Below, piece by piece: positions 36,580 through 47,112 of a stretch of DNA of 64,000 nt. The notes under the pieces were generated by a model. It was given only the letters and a program-made list of their open reading frames with translations, did no database searches and had not been told where the DNA came from. The DNA is taken from assembly GCA_015143295.1 (NCBI GenBank), contig JABCRI010001419.1, positions 1 to 64,000 on the forward strand. Direction: 5' to 3'. The stretch is from Tetracentron sinense (lineage: Eukaryota > Streptophyta > Magnoliopsida > Trochodendrales > Trochodendraceae). Position 1 is the first letter of the stretch, and each line of letters starts with the position of its first letter. Both the position numbers and the translations under genes were made by a program.

Positions 36580-36935
36580 ACACAATCACAACAAATTACA
36601 ATTGAACTCAGAAGAGTTCAATTGCACCCACAGGCCAACACATGTTCCTTTCAACTCCTATTAACTATGGTTAAGATTCGTTAATCTTTAGGGTCCAACA
36701 ATATAACCTTGTTTTTTAAAAAAAAAAAAACATTATAAAATATTAACCCTAAGGGTTAAAAAATTATTAATCAGGGCTAGATATTTTTTCCAAAAACCAA
36801 GGTTATACTATTGAACCCCAAGGGTTAGTGAATCGTAACCACTGTTAATAAGGGTTAAAAGCACACGTACTGACATGTGAATGCAATTGAACTTTGGGAG
36901 AGTCCAATCGCAATTGGCTGTGATTTGGCTGATTC
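36580..36935. repeat. Palindromic TTAACC...GGTTAAG repeat, copy in Helitron A
   Basis: Outer arms AATTGAACTC / GAGTTCAATT, then ACACATGTTCC and CACACGTAC, then AACTATGGTTAAGATTCG at the left and its complement GAATCGTAACCACTGTTAA at the right, with CCTTGTTTTTTAAA / AAAACCAAGGTTA near the centre. The whole could fold into one long hairpin. It is one of about eight such repeats here. Confidence 0.7.
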
Positions 36936-37019
36936 CATCTCCTACTTGAGTTGCACGTGAGAAAGAGTGGGGGAGAGAGAGTGAGGACGCTGTGATTTGG
37001 CTGACATGCGACGTGATTG

Positions 37020-37523
37020 TAGGCCTGTCAATGGACCGGATCATGATCCGGATCCGATCCGAATCCGATCCGATTAGTCGGACTTTGGACCCTATATGTG
37101 ATCCGTCGGATCGGATTCGGATCGGATCGGTGGAATCCGATTATAATCGGATCGGATCTGGATATAGGGTGATCTGATCCGATTAAAATCCGATCCGATA
37201 ATAATAATAATTTTTAATTATTTTAAATATATTATTTAGATTTTCTAAGTATAAAATATTAATTTAAAAAAAATTTAACATTGATTAGTATTAATTAAGG
37301 TATTATTAGATTTTTTATTATTAAAATAGATTTTTTTAAAAAAAATAACCTTACTCGGATCGGATCAGATTCGGATCGGACGATATATAATCGGATCGGA
37401 TTCGGATCGGTTACTTCATGATCCGACGGATCTCGGATCGGATTTTGGATCAGTCGGATTCTTAATCGGATCGGATTCGGATCTAGGCAGATCCGGTCCG
37501 AATCCGATCTGTTAACAGCCCTA
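37020..37523. mobile_element. hAT-type MITE, GGATCGGATC-rich, copy 2
   Basis: Same family as 35391-35907 but inverted. It starts TAGGCCTGTCAATGG and ends TTAACAGCCCTA, with a perfect 8-bp duplication CGTGATTG at 37012-37019 and 37524-37531. It lies inside Helitron A, so it is younger than it. Confidence 0.92.
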
Positions 37524-37762
37524 CGTGATTGTGACTGAAAAGAGGGTAAGGAATAAAATGACAAACTTACCCTTATAAATATTGTACAAACTTTTGATTA
37601 TAACATTCTTCATTAAAATAAGAGTAATTTAGGCATTATAAAAATTTTCATCAACGTTTTGAACACAGAATCCGCTTTATAATAGTAAAGATAGGCAAAT
37701 AAAGATACTTAGAAAGTTTGTGGCATGATTTCTTTCAGGGAAATAGTTAACGTACTTGGGAA

Positions 37763-38046
37763 ATGGATTTTAAAATCAAGGCAAAACCTCATTGGTCCAT
37801 GTCCCCTCTTAAATACCCATTAACTAATGGATTTTAAAATTCAAGACTGGACCTCATTGATCCATGCCTCCCATCTTAAATACCCAATAGTGGAAATGAA
37901 TTTTTAAATCCAAAACTAGACCTCATTGGTCCATGCACCCTCTCTTAAATACCCACTAACTAATGGATTTTAAAATCCAAGGCTGGACTTTAAGAGGGGG
38001 GGCATGGACCAATGAGGTCTAGCCTTGGATTTTAAAATAAATTTTC
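37763..38046. repeat. About 66-bp tandem array with an inverted last unit
   Basis: Units start ATGGATTTTAAAATC at about 37763, 37827, 37896 and 37963. Each contains CCTCATTGGTCCATG and CTTAAATACCCA. From about 37,981 the same words run in reverse (GCATGGACCAATGAGG, GGATTTTAAAAT), so the array closes as a hairpin. Confidence 0.75.
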
Positions 38047-38884
38047 CAGGTATGCTAATCACTGCTCTTTCTTTTACAATTACAAAATGGAAAATAGTCA
38101 CCTCTTCGGGTCGAGGAGGTGAGTTACTGTCTCGTCCTCCTTTTTTGGGGCCATATGTCCCCTTTTTATTTCCACTAACTGTAGTTAACATTCAGTTACC
38201 CCTTTTGATCCTACCCTTAGCTCTTAGAACAAAATATTTAAAAAAAATTAATCACGGGAGGTGATTAATTTTTTAACCCTACCTCAAAAGGTTTGTGAGA
38301 GGGAGGAGGAATAGTCCCCTCCTCGGCTCGAGGAGGTGACTAATGCTCTTACAAAAATACCACCAGTTTACAATAGAAAGGAAAGCGTTGAATCATAATT
38401 AACTTAAATAAAATAGATTAAAAAAGAGTACAATCAATCATCATTTTTTTTTTTTTGGTAATTCCGAATCATTTATCTAACTATGTCAGGTGTTAGAGGG
38501 TCAGCAGGATTAGCACTCATGGTGGGCATCAACAGCCACACCAAGGACTCGAATACGAGTCTCCACTCTCCAAAGGGAGATACACAACCATTGGGCATAC
38601 AGATTAGCTTTGTGTACTGTACTTCCTGTAGCATGTTCAGTCCTGACACAGTAAATTGAATTCGAAAGGTGGAATTTTTAAAGGAGCCAAATGGGAAGTG
38701 ATTAAAAACATCGGGTGTGCAACCGTTGGATTTTTGGGAGACCTCTAGATTTGTGCTTAACGTGACTGAAACTTTTACAAGCTCAGCCATCTAGCCGGCT
38801 CGGCTCAAGCACAATTGAGTCTGTCTCCTTTTGTTTCCATACGGCTCATTATCTTACCGTATCAACCGCTCTTTCAAACCGGAT

Positions 38885-39185
38885 CACTGTCAATTGCGAT
38901 TGAACTCTCTCCGAGTTCAATCACACTCACAAGCAACACGTGTCCCTCTAAATCCATATTAACTATGGTTAAGATTCACTAATTTTTAGGGAAGTAAGAA
39001 AAAATAATACAAATATTAACCCTAAGAGTTCAATTCTTAACTAGAGTTAATAATATTCTTTCCTAAAAACGAATGTTAGATTGTTGAACTCCAAGGGTTA
39101 GTGAATCTTAAGCATATTTAATATAGATCAAGAGGGATATGTGTTGACTTAGGGTGCAATTGAACTTGGAGAGAGTTCAATTAGG
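38885..39185. repeat. Palindromic TTAACC...GGTTAAG repeat, second copy
   Basis: Outer arms ATTGAACTCTC / GAGAGTTCAAT, ACACGTGTCCC / GGGATATGTGT, and inner arms AACTATGGTTAAGATTCAC / GTGAATCTTAAGC. It has the same architecture as at 36.6 and 47.4 kb. Confidence 0.7.
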
Positions 39186-39700
39186 GGCGGAGTCAGGAAT
39201 TTTTCATTGGGGGGTATAAAAAATATAATGGACTTGAGGGTTCCGGGAAAAAATATTGGGTTTTTTTTTTTTTGACAATTTTTTTTCCCAGTTTTGCCCT
39301 TGAGGTCACCACATGTCCCTATTGATACCCCTTAACTGTAGTTAAGATTCACCCATCCCTAGAGTTCACCCATCTATCCTTGGTTTTTTTTTTTTTTAAA
39401 TCAAATTTGTGTTCAAACCCTAGTTAAAATTCATTAACTCCTAAGGTTAAAAAATTTTCAATATGTTTTTCTAAAAACCAAGGATAAGTAGGTGAACCCT
39501 AAAAGTGGATGAATATTAACCATAGTTAAAGGATGCCAATAAGGACATGTGGCGACCTCAAGGGCATAACCGGACTCCATTGGGGGCCCACTATATATAT
39601 GACCAAAAAAATTGGGGGGGCACTATATATATAAGATAAAAATATTTGGGAGGGAAACTATACTAATAAAATTAAAAAAATTTGAAGAGCCTACTATTTA
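39186..39700. mobile_element. GGGCGGAGTCAGGAA element with palindrome inside, copy 1
   Basis: Starts GGGGCGGAGTCAGGAATTTT. Along its length it parallels the element at 57246-57871, including the internal inverted pair around AACTGTAGTTAAGATTCACC and the later CCGGACTCCATTGGGGG-CCC segment. The right end is degraded. A third fragment of the same start (GGGCGCAACCAGGAACTTTT) is near 39,771. Confidence 0.65.
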
Positions 39701-40471
39701 ATAGCAATCCTTCCAAAAATTTATGAAGTGATCCGGTCTCGAAGGAGTGGTTGACGAAGAGGTGAGAGCACGGGCGCAACCAGGAACTTTTCTTTTGAGG
39801 GGCCAAAATACATGTATTACGAAAAATAATGAGTTTGAGGGTATGGGACATAGCACTCGGAAAAAGAATTTGCAAGCAATGGGTCGTAGGGATCCCAAGA
39901 CTTTTTTTGTTTGAGTATTAGGCCTATCATGGTCATAAAATTTGTTAATGTTACATTCCAATACATGTTCAATAACTTGTCCATTTTTAAAGTCATTATA
40001 TAAATAAAAATAGAAATAGATAGTGAAGTGCGCATTTGGCTATGTAGCTGAATGTTTGTCATCATTAGTCCACGACCCCTTCTAAACACCCACCAACTGT
40101 GGTTAAGATTCACTTACCCCATACCATCCATCTAACCTTGGTTTTTTAAAAAAATTATTAACTTTAATTTAATTAAGCTTAAGGAGAGTTAAAAGGGAGG
40201 TGTAGACCAGCAATCGACTATATACTTGAATGTGTGATCTGTTGCTTAGCTAATGGACCCTTGAGGATGGGTGATTAGGATCAATGACAATTTAAAAATT
40301 TTCTAAGTGATTTATGCGGAATTTTAAAGTTAATTACAAATGCTAAGCTCGTAAAAGGTTGTGTTTCCGTCACGTTAAGAGCAAATCTTGAGGTTCTGCC
40401 TAAAATCCAACAGTTACACACTCGATAACAGGTACTATAGAGTGTTTTTAATCACTTCCCAATCATGAACA

Positions 40472-40773
40472 GTGATAAACGGATTTGTCGCGACATGTCT
40501 ACTTTGACACCCCTTAGCCATGGGTAAGCTTCACCCACCCCTAGGGTTCACCCACCCATCTTTGGTTTTTTGTTTTAATATTAATTCTTTTTTTAAAATT
40601 AAAAAATTGTTTTTAGAGTTTTTTTAATATTAAAAACACTTTTTAATTTTAAAAAAAGAATTAATATTTAAAAAAAAAAACCAATGATGGGTGGGTAAAC
40701 CTTAGGGGTGGGTGAATCTTACCTATGGTAAGGGGTGTCAAAGGAGATACGTGGTGCCAAATCCGGTTATCAC
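40472..40773. mobile_element. Full foldback element, 302 bp
   Basis: The left arm begins GTGATAAACGGATTTG and the right arm ends CAAATCCGGTTATCAC. The arms pair through TTTGACACCCCTTA, GGGTAAGCTTCACCCACCC and AACCAATGATGGGTGGG-type words over more than 110 bp each. It has no ORF. It is the cleanest copy of the palindromic family here; a half copy is at about 49.93-50.10 kb. Confidence 0.75.
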
Positions 40774-40801
40774 CGTAGAGGATTTGAATCCTTTTAAGTA
40801 G

Positions 40802-42821
40802 GGTAAATTACACTCATTTCCCCTGAAGTTTGATGAAATTTCAGAAACCTCCCATCTAGTTTATGAAATTACACTACACTCCTTTTAATGTTAAGGGTAT
40901 ATTACACTCACCTCCCCTGAGGTTTGGTGAAATTTCAAAAACCTCTCCTCTAGTTTCTGAAATTACATTGTCCTCCCTTGTCAAACTCTTAATATTAACA
41001 CTGTGAACTAAAGTTACCATTTTTCCCTTTTGCCCCTATTACTTGATTGAGGAAACACGTTTTTACCGTTTAAAAGCTCAAACAATAAAAAACATAAACT
41101 CCCAAGCCGCCACGTGTCCCTTTTAACAGTCACTAACTATGATTAAGATTTACTCACCCCTAAGGTTTATCCATCTAACCTTAGTTTTAGGGAAAAAATA
41201 AATCAGGTTGGTTATGCTTAACTGCGATTAAAGAGGGCTCTACAAGCTGACATGTGTCCTATTTAACACCTACTAACCGTGGTTAAGATTCACTCATCCC
41301 TAGGATTCATTAATCTAACCTTGATTATAAAAAATAAAATAAAAAATATTAATCTTAGGTTAATTATGTTTAACCACAGTTAAATGATCTCTATAAGCCG
41401 CCATGTGTCCCTTTTAACACCCACTAACTATGGTTAAACTCACTCACCCCTGGGGCTTATCTATCAAACCTTGGTTTTAGAATAAAAACCTTAGGTTGTT
41501 TATGCTTAACCACAATTAAAGGGAGCTCTACAAGCTGCCACGTGTCCCCTTTAACGCCCACTAGCTATGGTTAACCCCTAGGATTTATCCATTTAACCTT
41601 GATTTTTAGAAAAAAAAAAACCTTTGGTTGATAATGCTTAAACACAATTAAAGGGGGCTCTATAAGCTACATCGTGTCTCCTTTAACACCCACTAATTGT
41701 GCTTAAGATTCACTCACCCCTAAGATTAATCCATCTAACCTTGCTTTTAAGAAAAAAATAAAAATATTAACTTTAAAGTTAATTATGTTTAACCACAGTT
41801 AAAGGATCTTTAGAAGTCGCCATGTGTCCATTTTAATACCCACTAACTATGGTTAAGATTTACTCACTCCTAGAGTTAATCTATCTAACATTGATTTTAG
41901 AAAAAAATATATATATATACTTGATTTTGGAAATATATATTAACCTTAAGTTGATATTATTAACCGTGGTTAGAAACCAATTATCATTTATTTTATTGAA
42001 TTAATTAACCTTGTGTTTGAAAAATGATAATTTAGACATTTTAAAATGTTTAAGTGATGTATCCATAAAGGAACGGTAAACTTAAAGGAAGAGGGTATTT
42101 GTTACAGACAATCAAAGTTGAGGAGAGGGCAGTGTAATTTAAGAAACTAAAGAGGAGGTTTATGAAGTTTCACCAACCTCAAGGGAGGTGAGTGTAATTT
42201 ACCCTAATATTAACACTGTTAACTAAAGTTACCATTTTCCCATTTTACCCCTCTTACTTGATTGAAGAAACATGTCTTTACTGGTTGAAAGCTCAACCAA
42301 AGAAAAACATAAGCTCCCAAGCGGCCACGTGTCCCTTTTAATACCCACTAACTATGATTAAGATTTACTCACCCCTAAGATTTATCCATCTAACCTTAGT
42401 TTTAAGGAAAAAATAACCTTAGGTTGGCTATGCTTAACCGCAATTAAAGAAGGATATACAAGCCGCCATGTGTCCCTTTTATCATCCACTAACTGTGGTT
42501 ACTCATCTTTAGGATTCATTAATCTAACCATGGTTATAGGAAAATTAAAAAAAAAATATTAATCGTAGGTTAATTATGTTTAATAACAATTAAAGGATCT
42601 CTGCAAGTCACCACGTGTCCCTTTGAACATCCCCTAACTATGGTTAAATCTCACTGTCCCACTAATTGAATTCAGTTAAAGGATCTCACTCACCCACTAA
42701 CTGAATTCAGTTTGTATTTCCCTAGGGGTGAGTGAGATTTAGCCATAGTTAAACTATGTTATAAAACTGAATTAAGTTAAACTATGCTACAAACTGAATT
42801 GGGAGAAACGTAGCACAACCT
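40802..42821. repeat. TAGGGTAAATTACACT element and 115-125-bp tandem array
   Basis: Inverted ends TAGGGTAAATTACACTCA (40,802) and TGAGTGTAATTTACCCTA (ending 42,206) bracket a tandem array at about 41.10-41.95 kb. Each array unit has CCACGTGTCCCTTTTAACAC, AACTATGGTTAAGATTCAC, CACCCCTA and CCATCTAACCTTG, then a mirrored CTTAACCACAGTTAAAG. After the right end, from 42,208, the sequence resembles 40,985 onward again (ATATTAACACTGTTAACT), so a segment of about 1.22 kb is duplicated in tandem. No gene. Confidence 0.65.
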
Positions 42822-43001
42822 TTACGTATTTCATTTCCTAATTTCCTAATCCAGAAGCTTCTAATTTAGTTTTATAAAACCGCGCCTTCGTCTTTACCAG
42901 TTTGTATTCTGTTACGTATTTCATTTCCCAATTTCCTAATCCAGAAGCTTCTAATTTTGTTTTATAAAACCGCGCCTTCGTCTTTACCAGTTTGTATTCT
43001 G
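42822..43001 (+). promoter_or_regulatory. Tandem duplication of a 90-bp TATA core promoter
   Basis: The 90-bp unit 42822-42911 repeats at 42912-43001 with only about two differences. Each copy contains TTTATAAAACCGCGCC (a TATA box at 42872 and 42962) and a CT-rich initiator region. The ATG of the next gene follows at 43007. The distal TATA would give a leader of about 100 nt, the proximal one a leader of only about 10-15 nt. Confidence 0.8.
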
Positions 43002-43006
43002 GCGCC

Positions 43007-43447
43007 ATGGGGAAGACTCAGAGGCGGTTGCATGCAGCTCGGAAGAAGCAATTTCTGCAACTTCCGAAGTTCCAACGAAGCCGATCAAAAGCCCTCACTG
43101 GGTTGAAGCGTCTTAGGGGTTTCATCAACACCGAAACCCAGCTGGACGAAGCTCGTAAGTGCGAGGCCAAAGCGCGGATTGATTTGTCGAAGGCAAAAGT
43201 GAACCATGAGGAGGCTTTTAGCCGACTGTCTGAAGCTCGCTCTGAGCATTGGGAAGCCCTGAACAAGTTATGGGGATTAGAAACTTGTTTCGTAACAACT
43301 GTTGAAGAACTGAATCGCTTCCATGCGATTAACAGACGGCTGGACTTCATTCCGACCCAGGTAGTTATCGGCCGTGACGTATCTGTGGAAGTTGCTGTGG
43401 ATATAATTGAAACTGCTCGATCACTGGGTGTGACTATATTCCGTTAG
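43007..43447 (+). CDS. Orphan single-exon protein, basic N-terminus and coiled coil
   Basis: I chose ATG 43007 because it lies in a good plant context (GGCGCCATGGGG) right after the duplicated promoter; an in-frame ATG at 42992 falls in the promoter repeat. The frame gives 146 residues and ends TAG. Residues 1-40 are strongly basic (GKTQRRLHAARKKQFLQL, then RSRSK), like a nuclear, nucleolar or RNA-binding segment. About residues 45-105 are rich in Ala, Glu, Lys and Arg with heptad-like spacing (DEARKCEAKARIDLSKAK), probably a helical hairpin or coiled coil. The end (VVIGRDVSVEVAVDIIETAR) looks like a small folded part. I do not recognise a family. GC content and codon use stand out from the AT-rich surroundings, and a poly(A)-signal-like AATAAAA follows at about 43,551. 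It could be a lineage-specific gene or part of a larger unseen one. Confidence 0.6.
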   Translation: MGKTQRRLHAARKKQFLQLPKFQRSRSKALTGLKRLRGFINTETQLDEARKCEAKARIDLSKAKVNHEEAFSRLSEARSEHWEALNKLWGLETCFVTTVEELNRFHAINRRLDFIPTQVVIGRDVSVEVAVDIIETARSLGVTIFR

Positions 43448-44410
43448 AACTACATCTAGAATTAGGTTCTGTAATAAGAAGATTGCTCTACTGTAAAGCT
43501 AGATCTAGATTTCTTTTCCTCTGCTCCTTTTGTGGGCTACTCATGCAATGTAATAAAAATTTCTGCAATCTAATTCCAAATTTTAACGGGAGGGGTTATT
43601 AAACCTGCGAACAACTTTGAATTCATAACCAATTTCGATTTTGCATTGGGTTTTTAGTTCGCTTTTGAGCTTCAGTTCTCCTAGTTTTATTCAGTTGAGC
43701 TGCGCTTATTGGTTGGAAGCAAGATTTCTGTAGTTTAATGGTCTTCTACTAGTTTGGTGGTAAGATCACTAGTTAACTCTCATTCCATTTGTTTTGGAGT
43801 CAGGTACCGGATCGGTGCCGGAGCATTCAAACATGAATCAACCATCTTGTTCAGGCGATCAGTCGCTTCGATCATTCGACCTCCTTCTCCGGAAGAAGAT
43901 CCTGCTCCTTTTTTCTTAGGGATCATGGATCGTGGATCGCTTCAATGGCTGTCCAGTTTTGATCTTCCCTTTGCCTTTGGCAGTCCTGCTAACAGTGCAT
44001 CGTTGCAGAAATTGGTGATTTAGGGTTTGGAGGGTTGAAACCAGAGGTTTTAATCTCTCGAGAGATTCATGTTCCGAATCATCTCTCGAGTTTTCCATGG
44101 CAGAAGCAGAGAAGAGGTTCTGTTCTGTTACATAGAAGAAAGGGATTAGTGGACGGGTGTAAATGGGCAAGGCTGGCCTACTCAAGGCCCGGCCTGATTA
44201 CTTAGTTGGACGGACTTGGGTTTAGAGGCTTATGCAAAAGGGCCGTTAGACTAACCGGGTTAGGCCGACTGGCCAATAAGATCCAATTATTAAGAACCCA
44301 AAAAAAGTATAATTTTTCTTCTTGTTTCTTAGGCGGGCTGGTCCGATTAATAAGTGTGCCAGTTTATTAATCGGGCTCAAGTCGAACCTTATTTTTCTTT
44401 GTCATAGAAA
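43448..44410. other. Spacer with minus-strand ORF and MITE edge before CalS9
   Basis: It contains a 60-codon minus-strand frame (ATG 44098, stop 43916; starts MENSRDDSEHESLERLKPLV) of unknown status. Its 5' part overlaps a perfect-looking CTCTCGAGAG hairpin at about 44,053-44,090. From about 44,153 to 44,380, GGGTGTAAATGGGC and repeated GGCC words suggest one end of a hAT-like MITE, the other end of which is not seen. Confidence 0.4.
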
Positions 44411-46869
44411 ATGGCTCGAGTAGAAGTGCTATGGGAGCTGTTGGTGCGATCAGCACTAAGGAGGGAAAGGACTGGGGCTGATGCATTTGGGCATCCTGTT
44501 AGTGGCACTGGCATTGCTGGGATTGTACCGTCTTCTCTTGGGAACAATAGGGATATAGATGAAATTTTACCAACTGCAGATGAAATTCAAGAAGAAGACC
44601 CCAATGTCTCTAGGATCCATAAGCTTATCATTTATGTTTAAATTTTTTTGTCCGGCTTTTAATTGCTTTACTTTCCTTCCCTATATGCCTCGCTCCTGCA
44701 GTTTGAAGTTGTCTTTATGTTGGCTGCATCATTTGATTTAGGTAGTAAACTTGGAAAGCATCTTGATTGAAGCATGTGCTGGAAAACTTGGAAGAAATAC
44801 ATGTTTATGCGAACAAACTGTTTGCGCCTGTTGGGATAAATTAATTTCTTAGGTCCGTAGAAGCATGCCCACGGGCGTTTCATTGTTGTTTTTTTGATGT
44901 GCCAGTTGACTTGGTCAACATGAAAACCTCTTTAAACTATTGGGGAATGCTAGCCCCAGTTTCCTTTTTCCCCACTTTCTCTCTAGTACCAACACGTGTC
45001 GTCAATTTTCCCCTACTTCTTCAACCTGTTAAAGCTACACAACACTATATATTTAAGCTCTCCCCCTTCCTTAATTTTAATTTATAAAATAACCCTTCAA
45101 AGTTATACATCAAAACAAAGAGTTCTGAAACTCCCGCCCATTCTCTCTCACTCTCTCTCTCTTGCTTCGTTCTCCCTGTTTCAGCGTATGCTTCCACAAC
45201 TTTCTATCCCACAAAACTCTCTCTCTCTCAAGTCTGTATGCTTCCGCCTCCTCTCTCTCAGCTTCCGCTGATTCAATGTCTGCTTCCGCACCACTCTCTA
45301 TTGTGAATCTTTTTCTAAATTTTGTGTGTTTTCGCCCCACTTTCTTTTTCTACTGCGTATGCTTCCCCTGTTTCAATAATAATACGGCATCCTAACGGTC
45401 CCCTTCATCGATTGCCCCTGTTCCATTTCTTCTCAACCGTTGAAAGTTTTAGTGGCTGGATTTGCCATCCGCACACTTTCTTCTCAAAACTTTGCCAAGC
45501 CTAATGATTTCTTCAGACCTGGACTATTTCATCACTATCAGATGGTTGGTGTTGTGGTTTATGCCCACATAACCCAATACTTTTGCCATGTGTACGATGG
45601 ATATGTTCTTATTTCAGGCGATCAAGAGATATAACAAATGAAAAATTCATAATCTCACAAAAATCTGAATAAATCCAACGAATGGTGTGTGAAGGCACAG
45701 TTCATTTTCCTCTTTCTCTATATAAATCCTCTGCCAAAAGTTTGTGAACAAGAAAGCGTGGGGAGGAAGCAGACACTGACACAGGCGAAGCGGAAGCAGG
45801 AGAAGGAGAGAGAGAGGGCGGGAGTTTTGATGTCTATTTATTTTATAAATTCATATTAAGGAAGGGGTGGAGATTAAATGTGGTGTTGTTAAAGCTTCAA
45901 CCGGCTGAAAAAGCATCCGGGAAAAGAGACAATATGTGTTGGCACTAGAGAGAAAGTGGGGAAACAGGAAACTGGGGCTAGCATTCCCCAAAACTATTTC
46001 ATTCCAATTTTTGCTTGCAGGTTTGGTTTTATTTTTCCCCCTTTGGTCCTATGCTACTGGAAATGGCGTGTTAGCATGGTCTTGTTTGATTGTGTGTCCA
46101 AATTATGCAGATATAGTTTTTCATATAATAATCAAACCAACAGTTGTGTCCATGGTTGGAACAAAAGACTTAACTTCCCAAGATTATGAAAGAACACATG
46201 CCAACTTTGTCACATGTAAGGATTTTTTTTTGGGGATAAATGTTCCTGATAGTAAATCCTGATTCCTAAATTGTGATTTTTTTTTTTTTTTCTGATTTTG
46301 TGCTGGTATGGATGCAGTATGTGAACATGCTTACTCATTGGCACAGAACTTGGACCCCAATAGCGAGGGCAGAGGCGTGTTACAGTTCAAGACTGGTTTA
46401 ATGTCTCTCATCAAGGTATATTTTTACTTGTGCAAGGGGAAAATTTTGGTTTTGCATATTGTAGGAACTCACAATATGCACTATACACATCAGCGCATGA
46501 CAACATGTACTATACACATCACCGAATGGGAGATGAATATATTCTGTTGAGAGATTTGCATGACTTGTCCTTGAAGGCCTTAATCATCACTTTGTTTAGT
46601 GATTTGAACATTTTGTGTACATCAGTGGTGTATATTTGGGACTTTTTTCTGTGTCATTGCTTTGAATATTCTGTGCAATTTTGGTGTTGCTGAGCAAATT
46701 TTCAGCAAAAGCTAACGAAGAGGGAGGTTGGAAGCATAGACCGGAGTCAGGACATTGGTCGCTTACAGGATTTCTACAAGCTTTATAGGGAGAAGAATAA
46801 AGTAGATGAGCTACGGGAGGACGAAATGAAATTAAGGGAGTCGGGTGCTTTCAGCGATAACCTTGGCGA
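44411..46869 (+). pseudogene. CALS9: Callose synthase 9-type (GSL10), exons 1-3
   Basis: Three exons match the N-terminus of plant CalS9/GSL10, the plasma-membrane (1,3)-beta-glucan synthase that makes callose, needed in pollen development. Exon 1, 44411-44618: ATG, then ELLVRSALRRER, IAGIVPSSLGNNRDIDEIL and ADEIQEEDPNVSRI. Exon 2, 46318-46415: CEHAYSLAQNLDPNSEGRG, VLQFKTGLMSLIK. Exon 3, 46706-46869: QKLTKREVGSIDRSQDI, GRLQDFYKLYREKNKVDELR, ESGAFSDNLGE. Phases agree (exon 1 ends C, joining TA to restore Leu). Exon 3 breaks off with a GTATGA donor where family members continue into LERKTVKRK. The intron-1 donor reads ATAAGC instead of GTAAGC at 44619, and a MULE-like element sits in that intron. 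Coding frames are otherwise open, so decay is recent. The next exons are not found before 60.9 kb. It is named a pseudogene on these grounds; a working gene with unusual splicing cannot be excluded. Confidence 0.85.
44942..45989. mobile_element. Mutator-like TIR element in CalS9 intron 1
   Basis: A 1,048-bp element with long inverted ends starting GGGGAATGCTAGCCCCAGTT; similarity runs about 200-250 bp inward. Flanks TAAACTATT (left) and AAAACTATT (right) form a 9-bp duplication with one mismatch, as in MULEs. The interior of about 550 bp is CT-rich on the left, with no transposase. A CT-rich, ATG-containing interior could be captured host DNA, but I could not name a source. Confidence 0.8.
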
Positions 46870-47072
46870 GTATGATTTCTAACCAGAAAGTTATTCCATA
46901 TGGATAATTTGGATAGATTTAGCACTTGAACTCTCTTTCTTCTTTCTTTCGTGTGTCTTCACCTTTATTTTTTATTTTTATCTTCCTCTGTAGCTCCTTT
47001 TTTTTTCCTCCTAACTACTCAATGTGTTCTTTATTTGCAACTTCTCGAGTCTTACATATTCATGTACTTTGC

Positions 47073-47111
<39 letters not shown>

Positions 47112-47112
<1 letters not shown>

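Larger units (their letters stand above)
36031..37691 (-). mobile_element. Non-autonomous Helitron (A)
   Basis: Read on the minus strand it starts TCTTTACTATTATAAAGCGG at 37691 after an A. It ends at 36031 in CTAG, followed by T, with an imperfect GC-rich hairpin (CATGCATCACGCGTGCAAT) about 7 nt before. Insertion between A and T without target duplication fits Helitrons. The 5' region shares GCGGATT and AACGTTGATG with Helitron B. It has no Rep/Hel gene. A hAT MITE (37020-37523) and a palindromic repeat (about 36.58-36.93 kb) lie inside. Confidence 0.7.

Noticed and set aside
45110-45504. Several overlapping ORFs in CalS9 intron 1
   Set aside because: CT-rich, low-complexity frames inside the MULE-like element; no family seen.
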